DNA from: HGM11501 sp045123995
Lineage (GTDB): Bacteria > Bacillota > Clostridia > CAKSNL01 > HGM11501
NCBI GenBank assembly: GCA_045123995.1
Contig: JBGVKY010000008.1
Span: 1 to 31,435, forward strand
Length of the DNA: 31,435 nt
Direction: 5' to 3'
Shown here one piece after another: positions 7,614 through 13,411 of the stretch. A model generated the notes under the pieces. The model had not been told where the DNA came from, searched no databases, and worked only from the letters and a program-made list of their open reading frames with translations. The position numbers were made by a program, and so were the translations under genes. Each line of letters starts with the position of its first letter. Positions within the stretch are counted from its first letter, which is position 1.

Positions 7614-7615
7614 AT

Positions 7616-8539
7616 TTATCTCTCCATTTCTAATTTACGATGCCATTTTTCAAGAAGTTTGATAATTGTATCTTCCATTTGTTTTTTTGAATATCCTTTA
7701 GGGAAGTATTTCTTTAATTTGTCATCGCCAAGTGTAATTTTTATTTTATCCGCTTTCTGTTCTTGCATTATAGAAAGAATTACATCAGGGGTTAGTCGTC
7801 CTTCATCATTGAATCTTCTTATTTTCTTTGCTTGCTCAATAGAAGGACAAGTGTCCTCACTTTTTATTGCTTCCACAACTGCAACTTGCTCTTTAGGTTT
7901 CAAATAGGAAAGCTCAACACCTGCGTTCATTGCCATTGCTTTAGTGTCAACCATTTCAAGCAACGGATCAATCAATTCCGTTAAACGAATATACCTTTGA
8001 ATTTGCACCGAACTTTCTCCGGTTTGCTCTGCTAATTCCTTTCTTGAATCAACAGGCGAAGTATTTTGTCCAAATTGGGCAGAATTTTCTTGAGAAGGTC
8101 TTCCGGCTTTTCTTTTCATTGCTTCAAGTCGCATTTGATAAGCAAAGGCTTTCTCACTCGGTAAGATATGTTCTCTTTGTAGGTTACTGTCAACAAGAAG
8201 AATCACAGCCGTATCGTCATCAAGGTCTTTAACAACTACGGGAACTTCATCTTTTCCTGCAAGCTCTGATGCACGAACTCGTCTGTGTCCTGAAAGTATT
8301 TCATAACCGCCTTCAGGATGTGGTCTTGCTACAACGGGTGATAAAACACCATTTTCTTTTATGCTTGCAACAAGTTCATCCATTTCTTCATTGTCAATAA
8401 CCTTAAAAGGTTGTTCTGCATACGGCTTTAACTCTGAAATTTTAATAGGTTTGATTTCTTCGGTTTTTCTTCCTTCATCCGTTTTGAATAAATCATCGAG
8501 TGTACTCCGACCTATGTTTATTTCTAATTTTGGCATCAT
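7616..8539 (-). CDS. parB: ParB/Spo0J-type partition protein
   Basis: A 307-aa ParB-family DNA-binding protein that works with ParA in segregation or maintenance of the excised element. The N-terminal ParB domain is clear: ISELKPYAEQPF near residue 33, ASIKENGVLSPVVARP near 58, and GYEILSGHRRVRASELAG near 77. The helix-turn-helix (SRKELAEQTGESSVQIQRYI) lies near 166-185. Start ATG 8539 follows AGGAGG by 6 nt; ATG 8536 is also possible. It overlaps the end of parA by 47 nt. It ends KLEMER, resembling the E-x-E-R tails of the accessory proteins, but here the codons also form the ribosome site of the following peptide. I did not find a clear parS site by eye. Confidence 0.93.
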   Translation of the reverse strand: MMPKLEINIGRSTLDDLFKTDEGRKTEEIKPIKISELKPYAEQPFKVIDNEEMDELVASIKENGVLSPVVARPHPEGGYEILSGHRRVRASELAGKDEVPVVVKDLDDDTAVILLVDSNLQREHILPSEKAFAYQMRLEAMKRKAGRPSQENSAQFGQNTSPVDSRKELAEQTGESSVQIQRYIRLTELIDPLLEMVDTKAMAMNAGVELSYLKPKEQVAVVEAIKSEDTCPSIEQAKKIRRFNDEGRLTPDVILSIMQEQKADKIKITLGDDKLKKYFPKGYSKKQMEDTIIKLLEKWHRKLEMER

Positions 8540-9311
8540 TCAGCACCTCCTTTGTGAAGTTTCTGTAAGCTTCTGCAGCTATGCCTTTTTTGTCATATTC
8601 AAAGATACTTTTGCCGACACTTGATGCTTCAGCAGCTCTTATTGATGATGGTATTTCTGTTTTGAATATTTTGAGATATTTTGAGTATTTCAGTCTTATC
8701 ACAGACGAAACTTCCTTGTTATACAGAGTTCGCCTATCAACCATCGTTAAAAGTATTCCTCCGAATTTCAGATTAGGATTTATCTGTTTTTGAACTTTGG
8801 TTACAGTTGTGACAAGTTGCTCTAAACCTTTAAGCGGAAGGTAATGTGCCTGAACGGGAATAATTACCTCATCCGATGCAACGAGAGAGTTTATTGTAAG
8901 CATACCCAAAGAGGGAGTGCAGTCAATTAGAACATAGTCATAGTTGTCCTTAACACTATCTATGTAATTCTTCAAAACTCTTTCTCGGCTCATAATGTTT
9001 ACAAGTGCCGTTTCCATACCTGACAATTCGATATTTGCAGGAACTAAATCGACACCTTCGTTGTGATGTAAGATTCCTTCGCCCGGTTTGATTTCTTTTT
9101 CTTCGTATGTCTTTTGCATTAGGGTAGAAAGTGTTACATCAAGTTCATCCGGGTTCTGATAACCCAAGCTTTCTGTTAAACTGCCCTGAGCATCACAATC
9201 TATAAGCAACACCTTTTTACCTTCGTTTGCAAGACCGACACCCAAGTTTACAGTTGTGGTGGTTTTTCCGACACCACCTTTCTGATTTGCAATCGCAATA
9301 ACCTTACTCAT
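8493..9311 (-). CDS. parA: ParA-family ATPase
   Basis: A 272-aa Walker-type partition ATPase (Soj/ParA/MinD superfamily). The deviant Walker A motif KGGVGKTT is at residues ~11-18, Walker A' (LLIDCDAQGS) near 36-45, and Walker B-type VLIDCTPSLGML near 126-137. Length is normal for chromosomal or ICE ParA proteins without an extra N-terminal regulator domain. It overlaps the 68-aa gene by 8 nt upstream and parB by 47 nt downstream, forming the repA-68aa-parA-parB operon. In such elements it is expected to stabilise the circular form after excision. Confidence 0.95.
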   Translation of the reverse strand: MSKVIAIANQKGGVGKTTTTVNLGVGLANEGKKVLLIDCDAQGSLTESLGYQNPDELDVTLSTLMQKTYEEKEIKPGEGILHHNEGVDLVPANIELSGMETALVNIMSRERVLKNYIDSVKDNYDYVLIDCTPSLGMLTINSLVASDEVIIPVQAHYLPLKGLEQLVTTVTKVQKQINPNLKFGGILLTMVDRRTLYNKEVSSVIRLKYSKYLKIFKTEIPSSIRAAEASSVGKSIFEYDKKGIAAEAYRNFTKEVLNDAKIRNKHRSEYTR

Positions 9312-9510
9312 GTCTGACCAACCTTTCCTCTTGTAATCTTTTTATAAGCATTTCTCCATTGAGAGTAGTAAGGACCATAAACCATTCTGAACGGAAGAAA
9401 CGCTCTATTGAACACCTCGTTTGATAACAACCATTTCTGTAATCTCTTACTGCTTGTAAGATAATAGCCTGAGCTAATTTCTCATAATTTTCACGATACA
9501 AATAATCCAT
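9304..9510 (-). CDS. Small hypothetical protein between repA and parA
   Basis: A 68-aa protein. ATG 9510 overlaps the repA stop by one base (TAATG), which decides this start over an upstream in-frame ATG at 9525. The sequence has a conserved-looking core (GCYQTRCSIERFFRSEWF, residues ~27-44) with two cysteines, then a short helix. Proteins of this type occupy the same place between rep and par genes in related elements, from memory. The role is unknown; the position suggests replication or partition. Confidence 0.6.
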   Translation of the reverse strand: MDYLYRENYEKLAQAIILQAVRDYRNGCYQTRCSIERFFRSEWFMVLTTLNGEMLIKRLQEERLVRHE

Positions 9511-10505
9511 TAGCCACCATTCCAACTCGGTTTAGGATTTGCAAAGTCATAATTCACCTTTGCAGCATACCAATTATCTGCAGTTTCAAAAGACCGATAA
9601 ATAGTTGTAATTAAAAATGCCCGGATGTTTCGGACATTAGAAGTGTTATCTTTTAGTGCATCATAAATATACTCAATGTGTGAAGCATCAATTTTTAAGA
9701 ATCTGCTCTTAACAACCTCGTGAGGATATTCTTGTTTATTAACTCTGATATACGGTTCCTTACTGCAAACAACATCAACCATAATTTCTACGATTTCATC
9801 AAGCCATTCCTTTCGGTATCTTTCAACCATAATGTCATATTCGATATTGTCTTTAATAAGTGTTTCGTATGTTTTTCGCTCTCGCATCCATCTCATCGCA
9901 TCAGGCTTTTGTTCATCTTCGTCTTGATATGATAAGATAGGAGTTTCACTAAAATCAGTATTATTTTTTTTATTATTATTTATATTATTATCATTAGGTA
10001 GTGAATTTGGATATTCTTGATTCGTTATATTCACTTGTCCTGAATCGTGATTTTCACTATTCTTGAATTGTGATTCTGAAATTTCTTGATTCGTGATTTT
10101 CACTTCTCTTGAATCGTGATTTTCACTATTCTGCAATCGTGATGCTGAATAGAAGTTCTTAACATAAATAATATTCGGCTTTCCTAAGCCTTGTCGCTTT
10201 CTTTCTATTAAACCGATTCCTTTAACTGTATCAAGCTCTGACAATAGCTTTCCGGCTTTTTGGTCTGCACAGTTCAAATCTTCCATTATGTCTGCTATCG
10301 TATAAACAATATACACACGATTTTCTTCATCGAGCCAACCATTTTTTACAGACAATCCCGTGCGGTCAAGCATAAGACCATATAACACCTTTGCTTCTGC
10401 TGATACATCTTTGAACATCTTTTCCTTGAATAGCATTTTGGGAATGCGATAAAAAGAAAATTGCTCTGTTTCATTTCCGTAGAAATACTCAAATTCAAAT
10501 GACAT
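9510..10505 (-). CDS. repA: RepA_N-type replication initiator
   Basis: A 331-aa initiator. ATG 10505 has GGAGG 8 nt upstream; GTG 10514 is part of that site. The N-terminal domain (SFYRIPKMLF ... LSAEAKVLYGLMLDR-type region, residues ~18-110) is the RepA_N DNA-binding domain of Gram-positive theta plasmids and conjugative elements. Residues ~118-164 are a repeat region (two copies of NSENHDS and of ITNQE). An Asn-rich spacer (NDNNINNNKKNN) follows, then the C-terminal domain common to ICE initiators (DUF6017-like). The repeat region is made of 23-bp DNA iterons whose length is not a multiple of three, so it is probably selected as DNA. In pAD1 and pSK41-type plasmids the origin lies within the rep gene, which fits this layout. 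Confidence 0.9.
   Translation of the reverse strand: MSFEFEYFYGNETEQFSFYRIPKMLFKEKMFKDVSAEAKVLYGLMLDRTGLSVKNGWLDEENRVYIVYTIADIMEDLNCADQKAGKLLSELDTVKGIGLIERKRQGLGKPNIIYVKNFYSASRLQNSENHDSREVKITNQEISESQFKNSENHDSGQVNITNQEYPNSLPNDNNINNNKKNNTDFSETPILSYQDEDEQKPDAMRWMRERKTYETLIKDNIEYDIMVERYRKEWLDEIVEIMVDVVCSKEPYIRVNKQEYPHEVVKSRFLKIDASHIEYIYDALKDNTSNVRNIRAFLITTIYRSFETADNWYAAKVNYDFANPKPSWNGG
9959..9991. other. All-AT tract inside repA, candidate DNA unwinding element
   Basis: Thirty-three consecutive A/T bases, with only one C in the next five, encode the Asn/Lys-rich spacer of RepA. The tract lies 23 bp from the iterons at 10,015-10,152. An AT-rich tract beside iterons is the usual arrangement of a theta-type origin; function here is inferred. 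Confidence 0.5.
10015..10152. repeat. Six phased 23-bp iterons within repA (candidate oriV)
   Basis: Six head-to-tail units, each exactly 23 bp, begin at 10015, 10038, 10061, 10084, 10107 and 10130. The shared core on the plus strand is TGAATCGTGATTTTCAC, which contains the dyad GTGA-TTT-TCAC. Units 2, 4 and 5 are nearly identical; units 1, 3 and 6 are more degenerate. Because 23 is not divisible by three, the protein repeats only every 23 residues (three units), which indicates that the DNA rather than the peptide is the repeated object. Confidence 0.75.
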
Positions 10506-10519
10506 TGTTTTCACCTCCT

Positions 10520-10554
10520 AAAATAAAAAAGGAAGTGTATGTTTCAACACTTCC
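10520..10554 (-). terminator. Intrinsic terminator downstream of the integrase
   Basis: On the minus strand, GGAAGTGT and ACACTTCC form an 8-bp stem with an 8-nt loop, followed by TTTTTTATTTT. It starts 8 nt after the integrase stop and ends just before the repA ribosome site, so it separates int from the replication operon or attenuates read-through into repA. Confidence 0.7.
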
Positions 10555-10561
10555 TCAAAAT

Positions 10562-11752
10562 TTATGCTACTTCCTTAAACTCGTCAAAGGTAACAGTAGA
10601 TTCCAATGCATTTACCGCCATCAATGACATTTTCTCCGTTACATGGGTATAATACTTTAGTGTAAATTCCAATTTTGCGTGACCAAGCATTTCCTGAACA
10701 TATCGTGGGCTAATACCGCTTTCTGCAAGGATGGTTGCATAAGTGTGTCGCAAATTATGAAATTTGAAATCAATTTTCAATTCGCCTTTTATTATTTTTG
10801 ATAAGAATTTAATGCTATTAGTTGATAACATTTCTCCGTTTGGTTTAACATTCACAAAATCTGTAATTTCCATATATACTTCTTTATTCTTTGTGAGTCT
10901 GTCAGTAATAAAGTTTCTCTTATAACCATCCCCATATAAAGTTCTGCTCGCATCTTGTTCGGCTTTTACCTTCTTCAGATAATTGCAGAAACTTTCGGTA
11001 ATATTGACACTTCTATATGCGTTCTTTGTTTTAAGCGGACAGAAGCACCACTTTCTATCTTGAAACAATAACTGTTTATGAACCTTAATCTTTCGATTTT
11101 CAAAATCAATATCTGACCATTGTAATCCAAACACTTCACTTTCACGCAATCCGGTATTCAATGCTATGTAAAAAGATAATTTGACATTAGTGTTTTTTAA
11201 TCGTTCTCCCATACGAGCAATTTCGTCAGGCTCATAATGACGAATATCTCCTACATGGCGTGGATCGGGAGGAGGGGTAACATCATCAAACGGATTTTTC
11301 TTCAAATACTTTCTGTTATGAGCAAAGGTAAGTAAAACTTTTAAGGTTTTATATAATCCTTTGGTATATTCTTCGCTATATGTTTTTAACTTCTCACTTA
11401 TAAAATCATTTATCATATTTGAAGATATTTGATAAATATAAAAGCCATCAAATACATTCTTGAAATGATTACGATATAATGAATCGTATCTTTTTAATGT
11501 TGCATAAGCTCTTGTTGCAGGTGCTTCTGTTGCCATAAACTCTTTATATACATCCTGAAATGTTACCTTCTGATTTTCAACATAATCACCTGTATTGTTA
11601 TATTGAAACAAAACATCATTTAATGCTTTGTCTGCTTCCTTCTTTGTTTTATATCCGCCTTTTTCAATTTGGTTTCGTTTTCCATCTGCCGACTTACCAA
11701 AATCAACTCTGTATGACCAAGTATTTCCTCTTTTTCTGACGCTGCCTTTCAT
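10562..11752 (-). CDS. int: Tyrosine recombinase/integrase
   Basis: A 396-aa integrase that would catalyse insertion and excision of the element. The N-terminal ~50 residues form the arm-binding domain (GSVRKRGNTWSYRVDFG), residues ~65-165 the SAM-like core-binding domain, and the rest the catalytic domain. Catalytic residues are visible: Arg in NTGLRESEV (~200), His and Arg in FHNLRHTYA (~335), His in LGHAKLEF (~358) and the nucleophile Tyr in LKYYTHV (~369). The start has AGGAGGTT 6 nt upstream. It is the outermost gene of the element and sits next to repeats resembling integrase arm sites. No separate excisionase gene is visible in this window. Confidence 0.95.
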   Translation of the reverse strand: MKGSVRKRGNTWSYRVDFGKSADGKRNQIEKGGYKTKKEADKALNDVLFQYNNTGDYVENQKVTFQDVYKEFMATEAPATRAYATLKRYDSLYRNHFKNVFDGFYIYQISSNMINDFISEKLKTYSEEYTKGLYKTLKVLLTFAHNRKYLKKNPFDDVTPPPDPRHVGDIRHYEPDEIARMGERLKNTNVKLSFYIALNTGLRESEVFGLQWSDIDFENRKIKVHKQLLFQDRKWCFCPLKTKNAYRSVNITESFCNYLKKVKAEQDASRTLYGDGYKRNFITDRLTKNKEVYMEITDFVNVKPNGEMLSTNSIKFLSKIIKGELKIDFKFHNLRHTYATILAESGISPRYVQEMLGHAKLEFTLKYYTHVTEKMSLMAVNALESTVTFDEFKEVA

Positions 11753-11833
11753 AAAAATAACCTCCTTCTAAATGGTACATTTTAATTTTATCAGTTGCAA
11801 CGCCAAAACCTTAAGATTTGAACCAAAAAACTT

Positions 11834-11958
11834 TTTGCCCACATTTCGACATTTTCCAAGTGCTTCAAAACCGCATAGAATCAGGGGTTGTAGCGATTTT
11901 TGTGGGCAAACTATTTTTTTGAGCTGAAAATTTGCCCACAGCCCACCATTTGCCCACA
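11834..11958. repeat. Four copies of TTTGCCCACA near the integrase, candidate arm-type sites
   Basis: TTTGCCCACA occurs at 11834-11843, 11931-11940 and 11949-11958, with an inverted nine-of-ten match (TGTGGGCAAA) at 11901-11910. A partial copy (AGCCCACCA) lies between the last two. Repeats between an integrase gene and the element edge are typical binding sites for integrase or excisionase; this function is inferred. Apart from these repeats, the 343-bp gap 11,753-12,095 holds only the dyads and terminator listed next. Confidence 0.55.
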
Positions 11959-11970
11959 AGAGAAAAAAAT

Positions 11971-12099
11971 ACGATTAGATACAAAAAAACACGATTAACC
12001 GTGATTGGATAATCGTGTTTCGTGTTCTTAACTCTAAAACGCAGTATTTAAGCGACTTTCGAGGTTTATTTAATCGTATCTATTTGTATCTACGATTAA
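11971..12099. other. Cluster of ACGATTA dyads at the element-chromosome junction (candidate att region)
   Basis: ACGATTA or its complement occurs five times: 11971, 11991, 12010 (inverted), 12071 (inverted) and 12092. Two dyads result, both with a 12-nt spacer: AAACACGATTA/TAATCGTGTTT (11987-12020) and TTAATCGTA/TACGATTAA (12070-12099). The second one covers the stop codon of the rubrerythrin gene. The second end of the element is outside the window, so the direct repeat that would prove the core cannot be checked. Confidence 0.45.
11982..12020 (-). terminator. Intrinsic terminator for the perR-rbr transcript
   Basis: Read on the minus strand, an 11-bp perfect stem (AAACACGATTA with TAATCGTGTTT, 12-nt loop) is followed by a run of seven T. 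It lies about 75 nt past the rubrerythrin stop and would end that transcript. If it belongs to rbr, the element boundary lies further left; it could also be part of the attachment region. Confidence 0.65.
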
Positions 12100-12683
12100 C
12101 CAAAATATCTCTTCAAAAGTCCCTCAAAACCCTTTCCATGTCTTGCCTCGTCACGAGCCATTTCGTGAACTGTGTCATGGATTGCATCCAGACCGTTTTT
12201 CTTAGCGCATGAAGCTAAGTCAAACTTGCCCTGAGTTGCACCGTATTCACAGTCAACTCTCCACTTCAAGTTATCCTTTGTTGTAGCTTTCATATTGGGC
12301 TCTAAATCTTCGCCTAAGAGTTCAGCAAACTTTGCAGCGTGCTCTGCTTCTTCAAAAGCAGCCTTTTCCCAGTAGAGTCCGATTTCGGGATATCCTTCTC
12401 TGTGAGCTATTCTTGCCATGCAAAGGTACATGCCTACTTCTGCACATTCGCCGTTAAAGTTAGCCATAAGCTGCTCGAATATATACTTCTTGTCTTCATC
12501 TGAAATGTCGGGATTGTTTTTAACTGTCTTTGCATAAATGCCGTATTCATGCTCTGCTGCTAAAGCCGCACCTTCTTCCATTACCTTGAACTTTTCTGCA
12601 GGAACCTTACATACAGGACACTTTTCAGGAGCGGAATCTCCCTCATGAACATAACCGCATACTGAACATACAAACTTTGCCAT
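12096..12683 (-). CDS. rbr: Reverse rubrerythrin (N-terminal rubredoxin domain)
   Basis: A 195-aa peroxide-scavenging protein. The rubredoxin-type iron site comes first (CSVCGYVHEG at residues 5-14 and CPVCKVPAEKF near 22-32). The four-helix diiron domain follows, with ligand motifs NGECAEVGMY near 75, FEEAEHA near 110 and DEARHG near 180. This domain order is that of reverse rubrerythrins in clostridia, which reduce hydrogen peroxide using NAD(P)H-derived electrons. It lies 38 nt downstream of perR and is probably in its operon. The C-terminus LLKRYFG is normal, so insertion of the neighbouring element did not truncate it. Confidence 0.93.
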   Translation of the reverse strand: MAKFVCSVCGYVHEGDSAPEKCPVCKVPAEKFKVMEEGAALAAEHEYGIYAKTVKNNPDISDEDKKYIFEQLMANFNGECAEVGMYLCMARIAHREGYPEIGLYWEKAAFEEAEHAAKFAELLGEDLEPNMKATTKDNLKWRVDCEYGATQGKFDLASCAKKNGLDAIHDTVHEMARDEARHGKGFEGLLKRYFG

Positions 12684-12721
12684 AAAAAATTACCTCTTTC
12701 TTTACATATTATTTATTTATT

Positions 12722-13102
12722 TTATTTTTTGCAATCGGGGCATATGCCTCGAAAACTTATGGTGTAATCTGTCACCCCGAAGGGAGCGTCTGCAATAATG
12801 CTATCCACCGGGAGGCGAATAAAATCTGTGGGGATATCAAAAATTTTCATACACTTTGTGCAGGTTAAGTGAAAGTGGGGAGAAGAGTTTCCGTCGTAAT
12901 GAGAGGTTTTTTCCTGCCCCTCGATTTTCTGAATAACTCCCAGATTAACAAGCTGTTCTAAATTCCGGTAAACAGTTGCTAAGGAAAGCTCCGGAATTTC
13001 ATCCTTAAGGGTCATATAAATCCATTCGGCTGTAGGATGACTGGTGACGCTTCTTAAGAGCTCAAGTATTCTGTTTCGTTTAATGCTGTTTCTGGTATTC
13101 AC
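12722..13102 (-). CDS. perR: PerR-type Fur-family peroxide regulator
   Basis: A 126-aa regulator starting at GTG 13102, chosen because AGGAGGG lies 5 nt upstream; the ATG at 13132 falls inside the operator. The winged-helix domain contains SLATVYRNLEQLVNLGVI (residues ~47-64). The metal region has SHYDGNSSPHFHLTC near 80-94, with the Asp and His residues expected at the regulatory site. Structural zinc ligands are CTKC (~94-97) and CPDC near the C-terminus. Fur and PerR cannot be fully separated by eye, but the HYDG context and the rubrerythrin neighbour favour PerR. A Fur/PerR-type palindrome overlaps the predicted transcription start, so the operon is probably autoregulated. Confidence 0.88.
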   Translation of the reverse strand: MNTRNSIKRNRILELLRSVTSHPTAEWIYMTLKDEIPELSLATVYRNLEQLVNLGVIQKIEGQEKTSHYDGNSSPHFHLTCTKCMKIFDIPTDFIRLPVDSIIADAPFGVTDYTISFRGICPDCKK

Positions 13103-13117
13103 TTTGCCCTCCTTTCT

Positions 13118-13136
13118 GATAATGATAATCATTATT
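13118..13136 (-). promoter_or_regulatory. Fur/PerR box in the perR promoter
   Basis: The 19-bp sequence GATAATGATAATCATTATT differs from the classical Fur box (GATAATGATAATCATTATC) only at the last base. It lies just downstream of the -10 box, over the expected transcription start, where bound repressor would block perR-rbr transcription. Confidence 0.75.
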
Positions 13137-13145
13137 GTTATTTAT

Positions 13146-13174
13146 AGTATATCATATGCCTTTAAATTTGTCAA
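13146..13174 (-). promoter_or_regulatory. Sigma-A promoter of perR-rbr
   Basis: On the minus strand TTGACA (13174-13169) is followed after exactly 17 bp by TATACT (13151-13146). The start point would fall near 13139, directly at the PerR/Fur box. Confidence 0.8.
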
Positions 13175-13334
13175 CGGTTTTCTGAAAAAATTAAAAAGAG
13201 GAAAAAGGGCAAAAAACAAATGAGAGAAAGCAGAGAAAACTCTAAAGATACTTAACTATGTATAATGTATAGTAAGGAAAGAATTTACTTTTTTCAAAGT
13301 TCCGTAAAACTTTAAGGCACTCTTTAAATTTATC

Positions 13335-13363
13335 TTGACAAAGAAAAGTTTTGGATATATAAT
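13335..13363 (+). promoter_or_regulatory. Sigma-A promoter of the secreted stalk-domain protein
   Basis: Perfect consensus TTGACA, 17-bp spacer, TATAAT. The leader to the start codon is about 40 nt. Upstream, 13,175-13,334 is A-rich DNA in which I see no gene. Confidence 0.87.
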
Positions 13364-13411
13364 AAAAGCGATACCTTGTAAGGTTTTGTTAATTTTTAAG
13401 GAGTGATAATG

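Larger units (their letters stand above)
1..12095 (-). mobile_element. One end of a Tn1549-like integrative conjugative element
   Basis: All genes here read on the minus strand and are typical of clostridial conjugative elements: tyrosine integrase at the chromosomal edge, RepA_N initiator, ParA/ParB, a DUF3789-like peptide, TnpV, and the N-terminal part of a giant helicase/methylase-type protein. Neighbouring genes touch or overlap, so most of the region is probably a few long transcripts. The right boundary is placed between the integrase and the rubrerythrin stop codon; the exact attachment core is uncertain (about 11,960 to 12,100). The left end, relaxase and secretion genes are outside the window. 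Family assignment comes from gene content recalled from known elements, not from an alignment. Confidence 0.85.

Noticed and set aside
11768..11959. 63-aa minus-strand ORF beside the integrase
   Set aside because: It has no ribosome site, its sequence is made by the TTTGCCCACA repeats, and it resembles no family; treated as attachment-site DNA.
1..12095. Antibiotic resistance, toxin-antitoxin, CRISPR or restriction cargo
   Set aside because: No such gene families and no CRISPR-type repeat arrays were seen; the iterons in repA are contiguous 23-bp units without spacers.
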